A stretch of 64,000 nt of DNA. Source: Rhinopomastus cyanomelas (taxonomy: Eukaryota; Chordata; Aves; Bucerotiformes; Rhinopomastidae). Within the stretch, counting starts at the first letter, position 1. Each line of letters starts with the position of its first letter. Below are positions 35,511 to 49,264 of this stretch, one piece after another. The stretch is taken from contig VXBP01008918.1 in NCBI GenBank assembly GCA_013400115.1, positions 39,510-103,509 of the forward strand. The letters are read 5' to 3'. A program made the position numbers and the translations under genes. The notes beneath the pieces were generated by a model that saw nothing but the letters and a program-made list of their open reading frames with translations, was not told where the DNA came from and did no database searches.

Positions 35511-38308
35511 AAAAAGTGTTGAGCATTTTGCATTAAATTCATATCATTAGTTATGTTGCCCTCAAAAGCTTCCCCTTTAATAGTTTATTTCCTTTATTTT
35601 GGTTTTAGAATTCAGAAAGCAGTGGTTTTGGGGGTAGTGTTTTCTTTATTTGTTTTTCAAAACTTTGAGACATGTATTTAATGCATTATTAATGACAATG
35701 CTATTATTCTGTCATCCTTCCCATAATTTTATCTAAACTGATTGGCACTGTCACTGTACCCTACAGATCACTTGGTGCAAATATACCGGAGGGTGCTAAA
35801 CTGCATTTTTTCCTGTCAAGTCCCAAATTTTGTCACAGGCAGTTTTAGGTGATAGTTTTGGGGTAAGCCAGAATCTTAATCTTCTACTTCTCATGCATGT
35901 TTATGGCTGTCTACTGTGGGATGGAATCCATGTAATATATTAGTGTTTTGCTAGGAGGTAATAAAGTGCTGCTTAGAAAGTTTTTGGCGTAAGTTTTAGA
36001 AACAGGCAGATCTTAGTTCTAACCCTACCTGTTGTTGCCAGGTTGCTTCTAGTGTATGCAATAAAATTCTACTGTGGCCACCAGTCTGACACAATTACAT
36101 ATTCTGTGGTCTTAATTCCAGTATGATCCTATAAAGCAAATTTGCAGTCCAATTCTCGTTATAGCTCTGTAGTTCCCATGTTTGCTTCATCTGTCCTTTA
36201 TAAAATGTGTTACTGGAGTCTGTTTCTTAGTATGTAAATTGCTCAACCCTGGTAGTGCGTCTTGGTGCCTTTATGTCTACTAGAGGTCAAAGGAAGAAGC
36301 CAGCTGTGTCTGTCTCTTAGCTGAACTAGCTGCATCCTTCTTCCAGTTGAGCTTATTTCATGTTGTTCAACTGTCTTACACCACTATGGAGTCCTTCACG
36401 AATGAGTCATCCCTGTTGCAAAAGCTGTGGTTGCAAACCAAAGAAAATCATAGTGATCAGCTAATTCACAGCATGTAGATTTGAATATTTTGGTTGTAGT
36501 AACAGGTTTGCAGCATCCTGACACACCTGAAGCTTTCCTACATGGTGGGATCAGTGCAAACATATAGTTCCAGTTCATTATTTTCTACAATGAGTGCACA
36601 TTGAGCAGAGCAGATGGGCACCACGTTGCTTCGTGAGATTCTGCCCTTGCTATGTGAGTAGCTGCCTTACTCGCTGCAGCTTAGACTCAGTGATAATTTA
36701 TTAAAAGAATGCAAATATCACCTAACGGGAGTTTGTCTCTGCTTGAGACTGAACCTTCGTCAGGGTCAACACTAAAGAGTACCACATTTCATGGATGTCG
36801 AGATTAACATAAACCCCAGTTTATTGCCCAGGTTTTGCTCAGGATTTTGTTGTGCTAGACACAACACTGCTATAAGCAGAACAGACTGTTCCACACAGAT
36901 TTAATATTACCTAGGACTTTTCCATATAAACATTAGTCTGATTATTAAGAATTTTACTTCAAAAAAACCCAAAAATCTCTGGAGGCAGATTTTCCTTGCT
37001 TATTTTCTGTCTTCCTTCCCTCTTTTTATGCAAAGTTTAAGAACAAAATTAATGAAAGAAAACTTGAACTGGCAAGAAATAATTCTTCTAATATACCAAA
37101 AAATAATATTAAAAAATGTGAACTAAATATCACATTGTTAGAAGATGTTGAAAACTTGCTTGTAGCACATGCAAATAGAGACTTTTGAAGACTGTTAGGA
37201 ATTTTTAAAAGCTAATTAATCCTCTTACCAAAAATAAAAATATAATTTTGCATTGTCTAACAAATTTTGACAACCAGACTCGCACTGGAATTGCTGATCA
37301 AAGTCTGATGGGCATCCTGCTCCTAAATAGTGGGTATATGGTTGCTGTACTGACATACTCCAGGCCCGAGTTACTAGTCAAAGGCATTTTCTTTCCCTCA
37401 GGTGGTAGAACCACATCCCCATGCTTCTTAAATCTTGTTTATTCATTACAGGAGTATTTACTAGAAATCAGAACGAAATAATAACTTATTTTTGGATATT
37501 TGTCATTTTGTTGCACCACAAGTGTTTAAAGGACTCCTGGTCCTATCTCGGGAAACTAAGAAATGCTATTAATTATGTCTAACAGCATCTATGAAATCTG
37601 AGTTCAGAAGTCTGTACTTTAATGGTGGAAAAAGTAAAAAAACCTGAATAAATAAACAACCCCCCAAATCATTTCTGTTAATACCAATAATGACAGACAC
37701 CTGTTTGAAATGTTAGATATTAATTCCTTATTTTTTCATATTTGACAATTTTAAACTTTTTTTCACTCTATTTTAAGCTTTTAAATGTTTACTTATTTAA
37801 ATTCTTTATTTTTTCTCCCACTTCAATATTGCATACAGTGAGTTGTCTTCTCTACAGCTTTTCAGTAAGCCCTACTAAGAAACTTGACTCCTCTGTTATT
37901 AAGTGAAGGAAAGGGATTTGACAGGTTTTGATATGAAATGAATAGTGACTTTCCTCTGAAAATGTCAAATTAAAGAAGGTGGGGTGAGGAAAACAGCATC
38001 AGTATGTCAACTTTTACAGGCTTTGATTTATTTTTAATGATGCAGTGCACTTTAGGAAGCCTGAAGATGTGCTGATTCACAGCCTAGGTCTCATGGTGTA
38101 CTATATTGTTCAGGTACTTCTAAGTTGGGTGCAAGATGGGATCATGACCTAGAATGCCTGTAAATAGCAATTAGGTCTTTGGAAAGAGAATTATTAAAGT
38201 TTAGTTGAATGTCAGCAAACTATTCACTTCTCTTTCTTCCTCTCACATGTAACTTATTTATATTTCTTAACCACACATCATCCCAAAGTTTTCCTATTGC
38301 CAGCTCTC

Positions 38309-38346
38309 ATTATTATTTATTTATTTGTTTGTTTATTTATCTATTT
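38309..38346. repeat. (TTTA)n-like microsatellite
   Basis: ATTATTATTTATTTATTTG, then TTTGTTTATTTATCTATTT. Confidence 0.8.
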
Positions 38347-39234
38347 CTGATGGGTCACATAAGGTATTGTGAAATTAGTAAATTGTCCCAAAACAACCTA
38401 ATAATTTTGAATTAAAATTTTAAAAAGTAAATTTGATTAATGAAAAATTAATTACTTGAGCAGAATTGTTTCAGGAAAGAACAGGCTCTAAAATATGAGC
38501 TTAATCAGGATTCAAAATGAAAGGATGGACACTTTTTCAGCCAAGGAAAAAACCAACCTTTTTTTGTTTACAAAATATTTGCAGTAGATATCTTCTATCT
38601 CAATTTAATGAAAAAAAATTTATAACTAGAAGTAAATTGAACAAGAACCTGGCTAAAGGGCTGATAACATTTAATTGCACCAAAATAAGAAGATAAAGTA
38701 AGATAAATGTTCTTCAGCATCACCACAAATAAAATGTTTTAATATTAATATTGTTACATATTTTCAGTAAATTACCCAAAGATATAAGTTAAAAGACTGT
38801 AGCAAAATTTGTAGAAGCCCTGAAGCTAGAAAGCCTCAGTTTTAAGAACTGTCACCTTGAAAGTTTCAGTTATGAATGAAATAATGTTGAGCATTTCCAG
38901 TCTCAGGACATGTGCCTAAATTCCAAGATAATATATCTGTCATAAGGTGACAGGTCAAGGGAGAAGTCCATGTGGTCACTGGCACATGGTGGTGAGTGGA
39001 ATACATCCTTGAAAATAGCTCCCTAGAGCCAAGACAAAGAGCTCCACTGAATTTACTTTTTTTTCCCCTGACATTCCAATTGCCAAACTCCAAGGCATAT
39101 CATTTGCTGAGAAGTAAGGTGCAGAGTAGCCACATGCTTGATTGTCAGGACTGTTTGATAGAAGCATGTCTTAGGGTGACAGGTGAAGCCTCAGACTCTT
39201 TTAAGTATGAATAAGAGAAACATAAGGACATATT

Positions 39235-39455
39235 ACTAAGAAAACTGTGGAGAAGTACCTAAAATGGTAGGTATTGGCCAAGCAGTGGAACAGGCTGCCC
39301 AGGGAATTGGTGGACTCATCTGGAGTTGATAAAAAAACACATAGATGTGGCACTTTTTCACATGCCTTAGTGGCCACAGTAGTGCTGCACTGATGGTTGG
39401 ACATGGTGAGCATAGACGCCCTTCCAACCTTCATGATTCTATAATTCTGTGACAT
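39235..39455 (+). mobile_element. CR1 3' fragment
   Basis: AGCAGTGGAACAGGCTGCCC, GGTGGACTCATCTGGAGTTG, CATAGATGTGGCACTTTTTC, GGTTGGACATGGTGAGCATA and CCCTTCCAACCTTCATGATT to TATAATTCTGTGACATG. The 'GTGTAGATGTGGCAC' subfamily, moderately old. Confidence 0.85.
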
Positions 39456-39640
39456 GCAAAAAATGATAATAAACCCATGTAGGTAAAGACAGTCCTAAAA
39501 TGTGCACATCTTCATTTCGGAACTTTTGAAGGAACACATTTAGGAACTTTAGAAGTGTTAATGAAATGAATTTCCCAGTGAAACAATTACTGGGCAATAG
39601 CACCTTGTGGATTCAGGCACTATGTACTATGATCTGAAAC

Positions 39641-40612
39641 AGGGAAGACCCAGGTAACTATAGACCGGTCAGCCTCACCTCCATCCCAGGAAAGGTGATG
39701 GAAAAAATTGTTCTAGAGGCTGTCTCCAGGCACATCAAGGACAAGAGGTTCATCAGGGACAGTCAACATGGCTTCACAAAAGGGAAGTCATGCTTGACCA
39801 ACCTGATAGCCTTTTATGAGGGAGTAACCAGGTGGATGGATGATAGCACAGCCATGGATGTCATCTACCTTGACTTAAGTAAGGAGTTTGACACGGTCTC
39901 TCACAGCATCCTTGAAGCCAAACGGAGGCAGTGTGGCCTGGATTTTTGGGTAGTGAGGTGGATTGTAAACTGGCTACAGGGTAGACGTCAGAAAGTGGTG
40001 GTCAATGGGACAGAGTCTAGTTGGAGGCCTGTATCTAGTGGAGTGCCCCAGGGATCAGTGCTGGGACCGGTCCTGTTCAATCTATTCATTGATGACTTGG
40101 ATGAGGGATTGGCATGCACTGTCAGCAAGTTTGCTGATGACACAAAGCTGGGTGGTGTCACCAACACCCCTGCAGACTGTGCNAGAGGTGGAACACCTCC
40201 CTTCTGAGGAGAGACTGAGAGAGCTGGGTCTCTTTAGCTTGGAGAAGAGGAGACTGAGGGGTGACCTCATTAATGGCTACAAATATTTGAGGGGTGGGTG
40301 TCAGGAGGATGGACCTGGGCTATTCTCGGTGTCATGTAGTGATAGGACAAGGGGCAATGGTTGTAAGCTGGAACATAGGAGGTTCCACATCAACCTGAGA
40401 AGGAACTTCTTCACGGTGAGAGTGACAGAGCACTGGAACAGGCTGCCCAGGGGGGTTGTGGAGTCTCCTTCACTGGAGATGTTCAAGACCTGCCTGGATA
40501 GGTTTCTGCGTGACTTGGTTTAGGTGATCCTGCTGTTGCAGGCGGATTGGACTGGATGATCTTTTGAGGTCCCTTCCAATCCGTAATGATTCTATGATTT
40601 TATGATTCTATG
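39641..40612 (+). mobile_element. CR1 LINE with single-N gap replacing the thumb
   Basis: The frame 39695-40207 carries RT: MEKIVLEAVSRHIKDKRFIR, HGFTKGKSCLTNLIAFYEGV, VIYLDLSKEFDTVSHSILEA, WRPVSSGVPQGSVLGPVLFN and SKFADDTKLGG (catalytic FADD near 40130-40141). At 40183 a lone N follows TPADC. Sequence resumes about 450 bp further on in CR1, at EVEHLPSEERLRELGLFSLE (frame 40005-40523), and runs to the ORF2 end FLRDLV and a normal tail near 40612. Apart from the gap the coding parts are open, so this is a young copy. Its missing thumb is probably an assembly effect. Confidence 0.93.
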
Positions 40613-43600
40613 AAAACATAGTTTAAAATCCGTTCAGAATTTTAAAAGATTAACACAAGTTAAGAAAAATATTAGTACTAAGATATGATAGATACCACAT
40701 AGCCATACTTTAAGCAGCCTTTTGAGGATTACTGTACATTATTCAGAGTATTACAAGTTACAAGAAGCTTAAATAAATATGATATTAAAAATGAGAGCAA
40801 AACCAGCTGTTCTGCTAATGTTAGATGAACAGTGTCCTCTATTGAATCAGTTTCTGCTCTTACTTTAGTGTCCTACTCTCATATGATTCTTTTTAAAAAG
40901 ACATAATATTTAACAACACTTATGTAAGAACAATTTTGGTTCCCTAGACAGAGGAGTGTAATTATTGATGCCTTAAGACAGTTGAAATGTGGTGAAATGC
41001 CTTATATCTTCAGGAACAATGAATTTGCACAAACTGGGAGGCATCTTAACTCTTACATCTCAAATTCAGTGTCTCCAAGTAAAAGTCTTTTATCCACCTC
41101 TCTAGCTGTGGTTGTAGTAAGGAATAAAACACATCAGTTGGGCAAGTGAACTCTACCTCAGTGTAAACTACTATTTTCAATAATTACAGCGTGGACAGCA
41201 TGAATATTCACTGTAGTCAGAAAAATAAAAGCTGAGTCAGTGAAAAGCTATGAATAAAGTAACCAGCCCATACTACTGACAATTAAATTGTTGGCTTTTG
41301 TTTTTCCTACAGGAAAAGGCTAATTTATATGGTAAAAAACTCATTTTCTTAAATTCTAGGAAGAAGATGTGAATTACCAAAACAATGATTCAAATCACTG
41401 ATCTCTGAACCAAAAAAAAGAAAAAAGTAAAGGTGAGTTTGGGAGTTCTACTCCAGAGCAAGCTGAGACATGGATAGGTGTATTGTAGAGTATTTATAAT
41501 CACTGTGGTAATGGGAGTAAGTTGCCTACAACTGCTCTGCTAAGCTAAACACTTACCCCTACTGCCAGAGCAACTGTGCTGCTTACTACTCACGTAACAC
41601 TAGGAGTTGCCAGGCTGTTTTACATTTCTGCTGGAAAGTTATGTAATTTTCTGGCAAGAATGAAGGGATGGTACTCAAAATCTCAACAATAATTTATTTC
41701 TGAGTGACAATATTTTGAGGTTTGTTTTCTTCTTCCTTTGTACCTTTATTCAGTGTTATTTTAAAGTGAGGAGTGACTGGGTGAGATAGATCTCTTGGTA
41801 AAGGGAGATGACTTGTTCTTCTCTGGTGATATCTCTTTGACATGTGGCAAGGAGGATATTCACAGCATGCAGCTTTGAGCTTACAGCTCAAGAAGAGGAA
41901 CTGACAGGTGACAGCATGAGAGAGGGAGAAGTCGCTCTTAGAGCTTGTGGAAAGAGCTGCCTGAAGTGCAAGAGGGAATGCAGCACAGTTTCCTTCAGCT
42001 CAGAAACTAAAACACAGATATGAGAAACCAAGCCTGGAAGCAAGATTCTGCTTCCAGGACCCAACAGATAAGGGGAGCATTTACAGACATTCTATTCTAT
42101 TCTGGCAATTATGCTAACTTCCTTTTCTGTTTTGCAGGGGTTTTTTTAAAAAAAAATAGTTTCTTTTGTCTTTGTATTTTTTCTTTTGCAATATATATAA
42201 TTTTACGTTTTAAATATTTTATTAATTTAGAGGCATTCCAATGTTCTTTAAGGAAAGAATTAGGAAAACATTCTGGACAGATTTAGTTGTGGCTGACTCA
42301 GGATCCCTTTCACTATGGTTAATGACCTTCGATTAACATAATTTGCCCAGCAGCCAACACTGTTCAGCATGAATATCAGTCTTCACTGACATTTTAGTGG
42401 GCAATTAATATTGTCACTGCAGCCCTGATTCAAAAGCACAGAGAAGCACGATGTACCAAGTGCCCTCACACTAGGAGTCTCACACAGTACAGTGATTAAG
42501 AATTTACTTTGTTGAACTATAAGAATGAAGTAGTGCTGAACTGGACCAATGGCACAGAAGATGACACAAGAAGCATGTAAATCACTTCCTGGCTGCCACA
42601 ACCTGCAGCGTGTGGGTTTGTATGTGGTGGAGGCAAGGAGTTTGATTCTGAAACAGCACACTTGTTTATCAAATGTGGTATCTGCAGGTTCCTGTGAGTA
42701 AAGGTCACTTCATACACAGAATACATGATTATATAAAAACAGCTGTGATGCTGCACTGAGCCCCAGCTTAATTTCCTGCTTTGCCACAAACTTCCTTTTT
42801 GGTTTCCAGTAAGTGATATTAAGCCCATGTACTGAAAGATATCTGGATGCCTGCCTGCACTTGAATACATTAGGACCTAGTCATCTAATCTTGCATTTCA
42901 AATTCCTTGTCTTTTGAAGTGCCTAGGATTTATGTCTTGGTTGTAGAAAATTTATGGTTCTCTTTCTAAATTAATTGTGAATGCAACTGTCTGCTGTCAA
43001 ATGAATATTTAAAAGCATCCATTCAAAGAAAATAACATCGAGGATCATAGAAATTTGTTGTTCATTTTTGCTTCATGCAATCATTTGACAAAGGATTAAT
43101 TGTACAGACTGAATGTAGAAGAAATTCGCAACTAAATTTGTCTTTAGTAGTTCACAGAGAGAAAAAAATGCTCAAAGTAATTCCAACTTTTAAAATCAAA
43201 TAAGTAAATCTGTAAATTTGTCTTCAAAGAATTTGAAATCAGAATATTAACACAGTATTGCACCAAGTCACCCCATTTGCTTTATGAAATGCCTTAGGAA
43301 AGAAGAAAACTTTACTATTTCATATATATTTGTTTCTAAAATTTTCATGAATTTTGGCACACACCATTTTTCAATTTCCATTTTGACATTTTTTGAAAAA
43401 TAATAAATTAGAATGTGGGGGTTTTATTTCTAAATTGTCTTCATCTGGCATGTTTTGATGCTTGATTTTATAACTATTTTTGACTAATTCATGCTTAATT
43501 TTTTTCCCTTTGGACACAATTTTGCCATAATTTGAATATTTAATATTGACTTATTCAGAGCATCTGATTTTCAACAATGAAAATAAGATAAACTGAGATC

Positions 43601-45279
43601 TTAGAACATTAACTTTTTTAGCAACGCCACTCTTTGACCAGCAGCTTGGCTTACATGGTTCAGTCATTACCGATACGACATTAGGTTACTCTTTCCGGCA
43701 TTAAAATATATATTGTCTTGCAATGATATCTGTGAAGTGAGAAGACATTGTAATTCTAGAGGTGACCAGAAGCCTATTTAATTTAAACCATTCTGTCTGA
43801 GCTACTTTGGAAAGACAGAAAAAGAGTGAAAAAACCCTTAAATTGAAGTAAGGGCATGATTTATTTTTTTTGTTTGTAGTCCCTGTGTTGTACTGTGACC
43901 TTTAAGTTAATAATTTGCTATTTTTAATTTTACTTCATCTTCAAAATTCCCTTGCTCTTGTTGCTTGGCATTCTTTAATAAACTATTCCTTTTACGTTGA
44001 TTTCTTGTAGAATATGTCTAATGCAATGCCATGGATAACATTACCCCTGTAAATTTCGTTCCTTATATTAACAATTCCAATTTAAAGAATAGTAAGTAGC
44101 CCTAAAAACTGTAGATAGAATTCTATCACCTTATTGAGTAGATATGCACATAATAATTATGGCCAAACTTCGTATTGCTAATTCTGTAGACACATCACTT
44201 AGCTTCTAAATAGCAAAAGAAATAAATATGTGAACCTTTTTTCCCATTATTAACCAGTATCCATTCTTCACATCACTGTTATCTGTTAAATATTCCTAAG
44301 GCATTCACTGTGAGTTTTTTATAAATTTTTAATTTTGTTTTTGCTTCTATTTCCGCAAAGCCAACATTGGTTTGTTCTGCATTTGTGTGTGGTGCATTGT
44401 TTGATACAGTACTTTGTTTTGCAGAGCAACATTCCGTAGCTAAGGTTATTTGCAGACACTGACCAACTCATGTCAGAAATATGGGCACTTCATTCAGCCA
44501 GCAATGTGCATCATTGAACCCACATCGTAAGCAATAACTGAAGAGTTGACATCAGTCCTTCAATTTGTCATCATTTGTCCGTTGTCACTTTGAGCTCTTG
44601 AGATGACTGAAGTAACAAATGAGTTGTCTTTTCTCAAGCTGATTTTGTTCCTTAGGGAAGAACTTGTCCTTTAGACCCATTTAAAATGTCTTGAACTGGT
44701 GCCAAGCTGAAGTTTAAGTACCTAGTTCTGCTCTTGGCATATTGTTTTTGTTCTTTTCTTCAAAGGATAATCCAGATCTGTATAGACATATTCTGAGTGA
44801 TGTGTCTGCACCATATTGTTCATTGAATCCCAAATATGTATCCTATTGAATTTGAAGATCCCTTTTATTCTGAATGAAATAACATATTCCCAGAGCAGGA
44901 GAAAACCTTATGATAAAGTGCAAAATCATGTATCAGTATCTGCAGATGTAGGAGAGATGACCCTTCACTTGCTGCCTTTAGAAAATCATGGCTTTTGGCA
45001 GAAACTGAGTAACAGAAGTCTGTCTGACACCATTTGAATCTAAAAAAAAAATTGTCTAGTTCTTGCTGCATCATGTTTGGAAGGTCATGGAGACTCAGGG
45101 CCATCTGGAGGGCTGAACAATTGGTAAAATCTAGTGGGATGGTCAGCTCCAAAAGGTCGCTGTTAATGGGTCATGCTTTACCTATAGGTCCTTAGAAGGA
45201 GAATGCATGAGGAGTGTGCACTGGAGCCTTATTAATATAGTTATAATTGAACACCTGACCTGGTAGAGGTACAGAACAC
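40613..45279. other. long unique region
   Basis: Strongly AT-rich, especially 42100-44400. No gene, RNA or repeat family recognised; short open frames have no domain. Confidence 0.5.
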
Positions 45280-45960
45280 CCATCTGTTGTATGCATATGA
45301 CGACAGAGTGGGGAGACAATTCAATATGCTGCAGGATAGGATCCCATCCAGTGAGACTTTTATTGTCTAGAAAAATGGGCCAGCAGGGACCTTGTCAAAT
45401 TGAGCAAGGACAAGAGCAATGTGCTGCCCCTTAGACAGAAGCCCCTAAAATGGCCCAGACTGGGGATAGGCAGGGAACTGCTCTTCAGTAAATGTCTGGG
45501 GTTTAGTGGGCACTGAGCCGACCAAGCATGGCCAGCCAGCAGAAGCAGGGATTACCTCCCTCTGCTTAGCACTCATTACACCTTGTCTAAAGTAACATCT
45601 CCCTCAGTGGGAGATACTGAGGTAAAGGGGTTGCTTCGGATAGGAGGAAAAGGCACCTAACAGCTGCCCACCTGTGCCTGTGGTGAGGTTATCAAGGAGG
45701 TGGAGCCAGGCTCTTAGCATCTGTGCACAAGGTCTAAACTTCATCTGAGGAACAATGTTTTCCCTGTGAAGAGAGCCCAGCAGGGAGACAGGATACCTAG
45801 AGAAGCTGTGCACTCTGTCCTTGGAGGCTTCCAAGGTCTGACTGGACACAGTCCTGAGTTAGCAGGTCTAACCTCAGTAATGGTTCTGCAGGACCAGAAG
45901 GGCAAACTTGACATCCTGAGATCCTTACAAACCTCAGTTGTCTGTGATTCTCTGAATCCC
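45280..45960 (+). mobile_element. old diverged CR1 fragment
   Basis: Ordered landmarks of CR1 RT thumb to tail are: AAAAATGGGCCAGCAGGGAC (EKWASRD-like) at about 45370; AGCAAGGACAAGAGCAATGT at about 45403; GCCAGCAGAAGCAGGGATTA, then CCTCCCTCTGCTTAGCACTC (complement-free match to SRSREVILPLYSAL), at about 45535-45570; and GTCCTTGGAGGCTTCCAAGG, ACTGGACACAGTCCTGAG and GTGATTCTCTGAATC at the end. Heavily mutated, with an older tail type (CCTCAG...TGTGATTCT). The left limit is uncertain. Confidence 0.65.
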
Positions 45961-47599
45961 TTTTAAATTTTGACTTTTGTTTTTCTTATTCTCTCTACAA
46001 CCTTTAAACTTGGCTTCTGTGTCCCTTGGTTTTTTTTTAATTCCTCTAGTTGTGATTTCCTTTGTCTAACATGAAATATATCTATTCCTGCTCTTTAAAC
46101 TCTGTTCTTCTCCCCCAGCTTTGATTTGTTGAGGCTGGTCTTCTATGTTTTGGTTTTCTGGGTTGTTTTTTGATTCGGTTTTTTTTTTTTTTTTGGTTGT
46201 CATTGCAGCTTTGATGTGTCTTGCTTCTTTTATCCTTCCAGGCAAGATCCTAGTTCTCATCCTTTTCCCATCAAAATTTTACCTTTCTCATGTTGATAAA
46301 GATTTTCGTTGTAAGATAATTGGTATCACTCTTCATGTTCTCAGGAAGGAATGAAAGCTTGTTTGCATTTAGTACCTATTTTCATCTCAAAGTTGGATCC
46401 ATCTTGTGAGGCTTAAAACTCCTTTTATTCAACATACATTATTCCTGTAATGTGTTTCTGTGCTGAGAAAAAAATTACTCCAAGAACCATCACATCAACA
46501 ACAGAAATGTCAATACTATGCTTACAAGCTCTTCAAAGTATTTTAATTCCTGTAATTTTAAAACTGTGCCAAAATATCATACTTACACTTTACCAAGAGT
46601 GGTTCTTGATGTAAAAAAAAAAAAAAAGATATTAAATTCTGTGCAGATTTTTTTAATGAGGTGAAGTTGTGTTTATTAAAATGATTTTAATAAATCCAGA
46701 ATAAATTACTGTGATTAGATTTTTATTTGACTAGCTTCTTGCTATCAAAGACAAAAGATTTCCATTGCATTTCCAACTCTCTGTGAAACTCTCCTTCCTT
46801 TTTTTTTTTAAGAAATACACATTTTAGAAATAGAGCATGAGAATGATGACTCAGTCTTGCTGCAGGGACTATGTGGATGTTCTAGTGGGTTTTCTGAGTA
46901 GGTTTCTACTGATCACAAAGATCAGAACTAGACATGCAGATGCAAACCTATTGTTCAGCTATGTTCTTGAGTTGTACAGCGCACTCACAAAGGGATGTAT
47001 GTATAGAAATATATCTATATATGTCAATTCGTTGTGAACTTGGAATAATGCGAGAGCTTCATTGGGAAACAGGATGGTCCATTGGTTTTTAGTAGGGACA
47101 GAAGTCTCCTTGTAAGAGTTCTGATAGCAGCAATATCTTTAGTTGAATCAGTTAAGACTCTTCACATTGCTCTTCTTTCATTTCTTATATTCCAACTGTC
47201 CATGGTCATGTGTGACCACCTCAACTATAGCTTAACCACATAGAAGTACTGATACCTGTTACCCTCTGCGCAGGAACAAATCCTCTTGACTACTTATGAA
47301 CATTTACATACAGTGTGACCATTTCTGCAGCAGGAACCACCTATGTGAGACTTTGAATGCTCCATGCGGGATGTCAATCAACCCATTTAGGCATACAAAT
47401 TAGATAAGACAGAGCAGGAGCTGTCTCGGGGAATTTCAAGAACTGCAACAAATTCCCATCTGGAAAGATCTTGCAGTAATCAGTCAAATATTTGATTCTG
47501 AAGGTTCTATTAATTACCTTGTTCCAAACTGGTTTCAAACCTATCCCTTATTTCCTTTGTGCGGTTCCCAGATCACCCCAAGACTTAAGTGCTCTCTCT
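45961..47599. other. unique region with homopolymer tracts
   Basis: T16 at 46179-46194 and A15 at 46613-46627. Otherwise nothing recognised. Confidence 0.5.
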
Positions 47600-47723
47600 A
47601 TGTGTGCTAACTAGCCCAGCCCTGATCTCCAGCAAAAAAGTTGTGAATGAGAGGGTCCAGCAGAGGGCTACAAGGATGATTAGGGGACAGGAGGGCATGG
47701 CTTATGAGGAGAGGCTGAGGGAN
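47600..47723 (+). mobile_element. CR1 RT-thumb fragment ending at an N
   Basis: The minimal frame NERVQQRATRMIRGQEGMAYEE, then RLR, is the CR1 block VQRRAT..IRG.E..PYEERLR. It stops at the lone N (47723); unrelated sequence follows. The CR1 should continue with ELGLFSLEKRRL, so the break coincides exactly with the ambiguous base. Confidence 0.82.
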
Positions 47724-49256
47724 TCTTACAAATTGCTGACTAGACAGCTCTACAGCATGAATGATGGCAGGCAGAGTCAGAGATCACAAATTCTCCCCAG
47801 ATTTCTGATGATACATCTCTTTAGCTGTAACATTCCAAAGACTGACTATCTGGCTTTTAATTGTTGTAGTTCCATAAAAACATCCATTTGGAGATACTTC
47901 TTTGTTGTTTATGCCTTTAATCTTGTATATTTTGCAGTAGAAGGAAAATACTGATCTTCCCAAAAGGAGGCCTGCTTTAATATTCTTAAATTTAAAGCCT
48001 AAAAGGTAGATACTATAATTAGACTTTATTTTAGTTGAATACTTTGATAGTTTAATTCCTTTATATATTTAACACCCTCTTAACTCAAGAAAAATCCCTT
48101 TTCTAACTGTGTCTGTGTTTTGAAAAATGCAGCTATTTCTCTAGAACTGTCTTCCGTTTTCCTTTCGTGCAATATGTGCATTCTGCTTTTGATAGCTTTT
48201 AGATGTTAAGCATCAAAAAAAGCACATGTCTGAAGAAAAGTTGTCCAAGACTATAAGGAAAATGTGTCTGTGCTACAGTTCTGTAAAGCATCGCAGATTT
48301 TTTTTCTTTTTTTAATCTACAATGTCATACCAATAGCACAGACTGCATCTTCATTTTCTTTGTACAGTGCAGTGGTAAAACTAATTTCTGCTGCTTCATT
48401 TGCACTTTTAACAGCTTCCTGCTGTTTTAAAGTGAGATGTAATTCTTGAGATTATTCTATTTACATTCATTGGGAGTTTTTACTCTTTTATCACTAGAGT
48501 CCACTGCTGTATTTGGTTGTACAAGAAGTAATCTATATCTAATTTACTGTTCAACTCTAATCTCTGTTATGCCGTTTTGTAAAGTCAAGCTGATTCACTC
48601 ATGTTATATTTAATACCCCAAAAGATCAAATGGTATCTAGAACATAGATAGTCAGACTTTGAAAGAGACTTACAGGACAAAGAGGTTGGTTGTCACTGAT
48701 CCCCCTCTGTGTGCACAAAACATTTACACAAAACTAATTTCAACTGTTATGGGATTATTTCCCCCTTGTTTGCAATTTTCAGAGCAATTACAGTGATTCT
48801 ACTTTATTTTTTTTCTGAAAGTGGTATTAAACAATTTTAGTGTTTTTTTATGTGCAGTTTGAGAAGCTTGTTTAATTATTTGGTAACTTATGTGGAGAGC
48901 ATTTACTTTTGCAGGCAGATTTGCTGACCAGGAAAAAGGTGGTGTCAATATAAAAGGAAAAGTGCAGGACTACAATCCTCTGGCCTTGTTGCATAGATGA
49001 GCATTTTTAAAAATTTTTATTTTCTGTGTTAACAGATCATCTGGGATGATTGTTGTGCTGGTTTTAGGGTTAAAGGTGGAAGCCTCCAGAACAGATTGTT
49101 AGATTCCCCTCCTACCAATACAGGAAGGGAATATAAATGAATTTGAAAATTTCAATACATTGTACTTTTATTCAAAACAAAATAAATTTAAAAGAGGAAA
49201 AAAAAACCAAACCAGAAAAACATTCACAGTAGAGGAAAGAGATATTTAGGAAGATG
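47724..49256. other. unique AT-rich region
   Basis: No recognised gene or repeat. The sequence just after the N at 47723 does not look like CR1. Confidence 0.5.
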
Positions 49257-49264
49257 GTGTAAGG
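49257..49264. repeat. hAT target-site duplication, left
   Basis: GTGTAAGG, identical to 51509-51516. Confidence 0.92.

Larger units (their letters stand above)
35043..39234. other. unique region with small repeats
   Basis: AT-rich, without a recognisable gene. It holds three spaced GTTAACC motifs (35311-35340), a 29-bp palindrome (35482-35510) and a TTTA-type microsatellite (38309-38346). Confidence 0.5.

Noticed and set aside
30661..38346. CRISPR-like or tandem array
   Set aside because: Only ordinary microsatellites and short direct repeats are seen; no regular repeat-spacer structure, and the sequence is eukaryotic.
49054..49140. Start of another LTR (TGTGCTGGTTTTAG resembles some bird LTR ends)
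   Set aside because: Only about 14 bp of likeness and no matching second end found.
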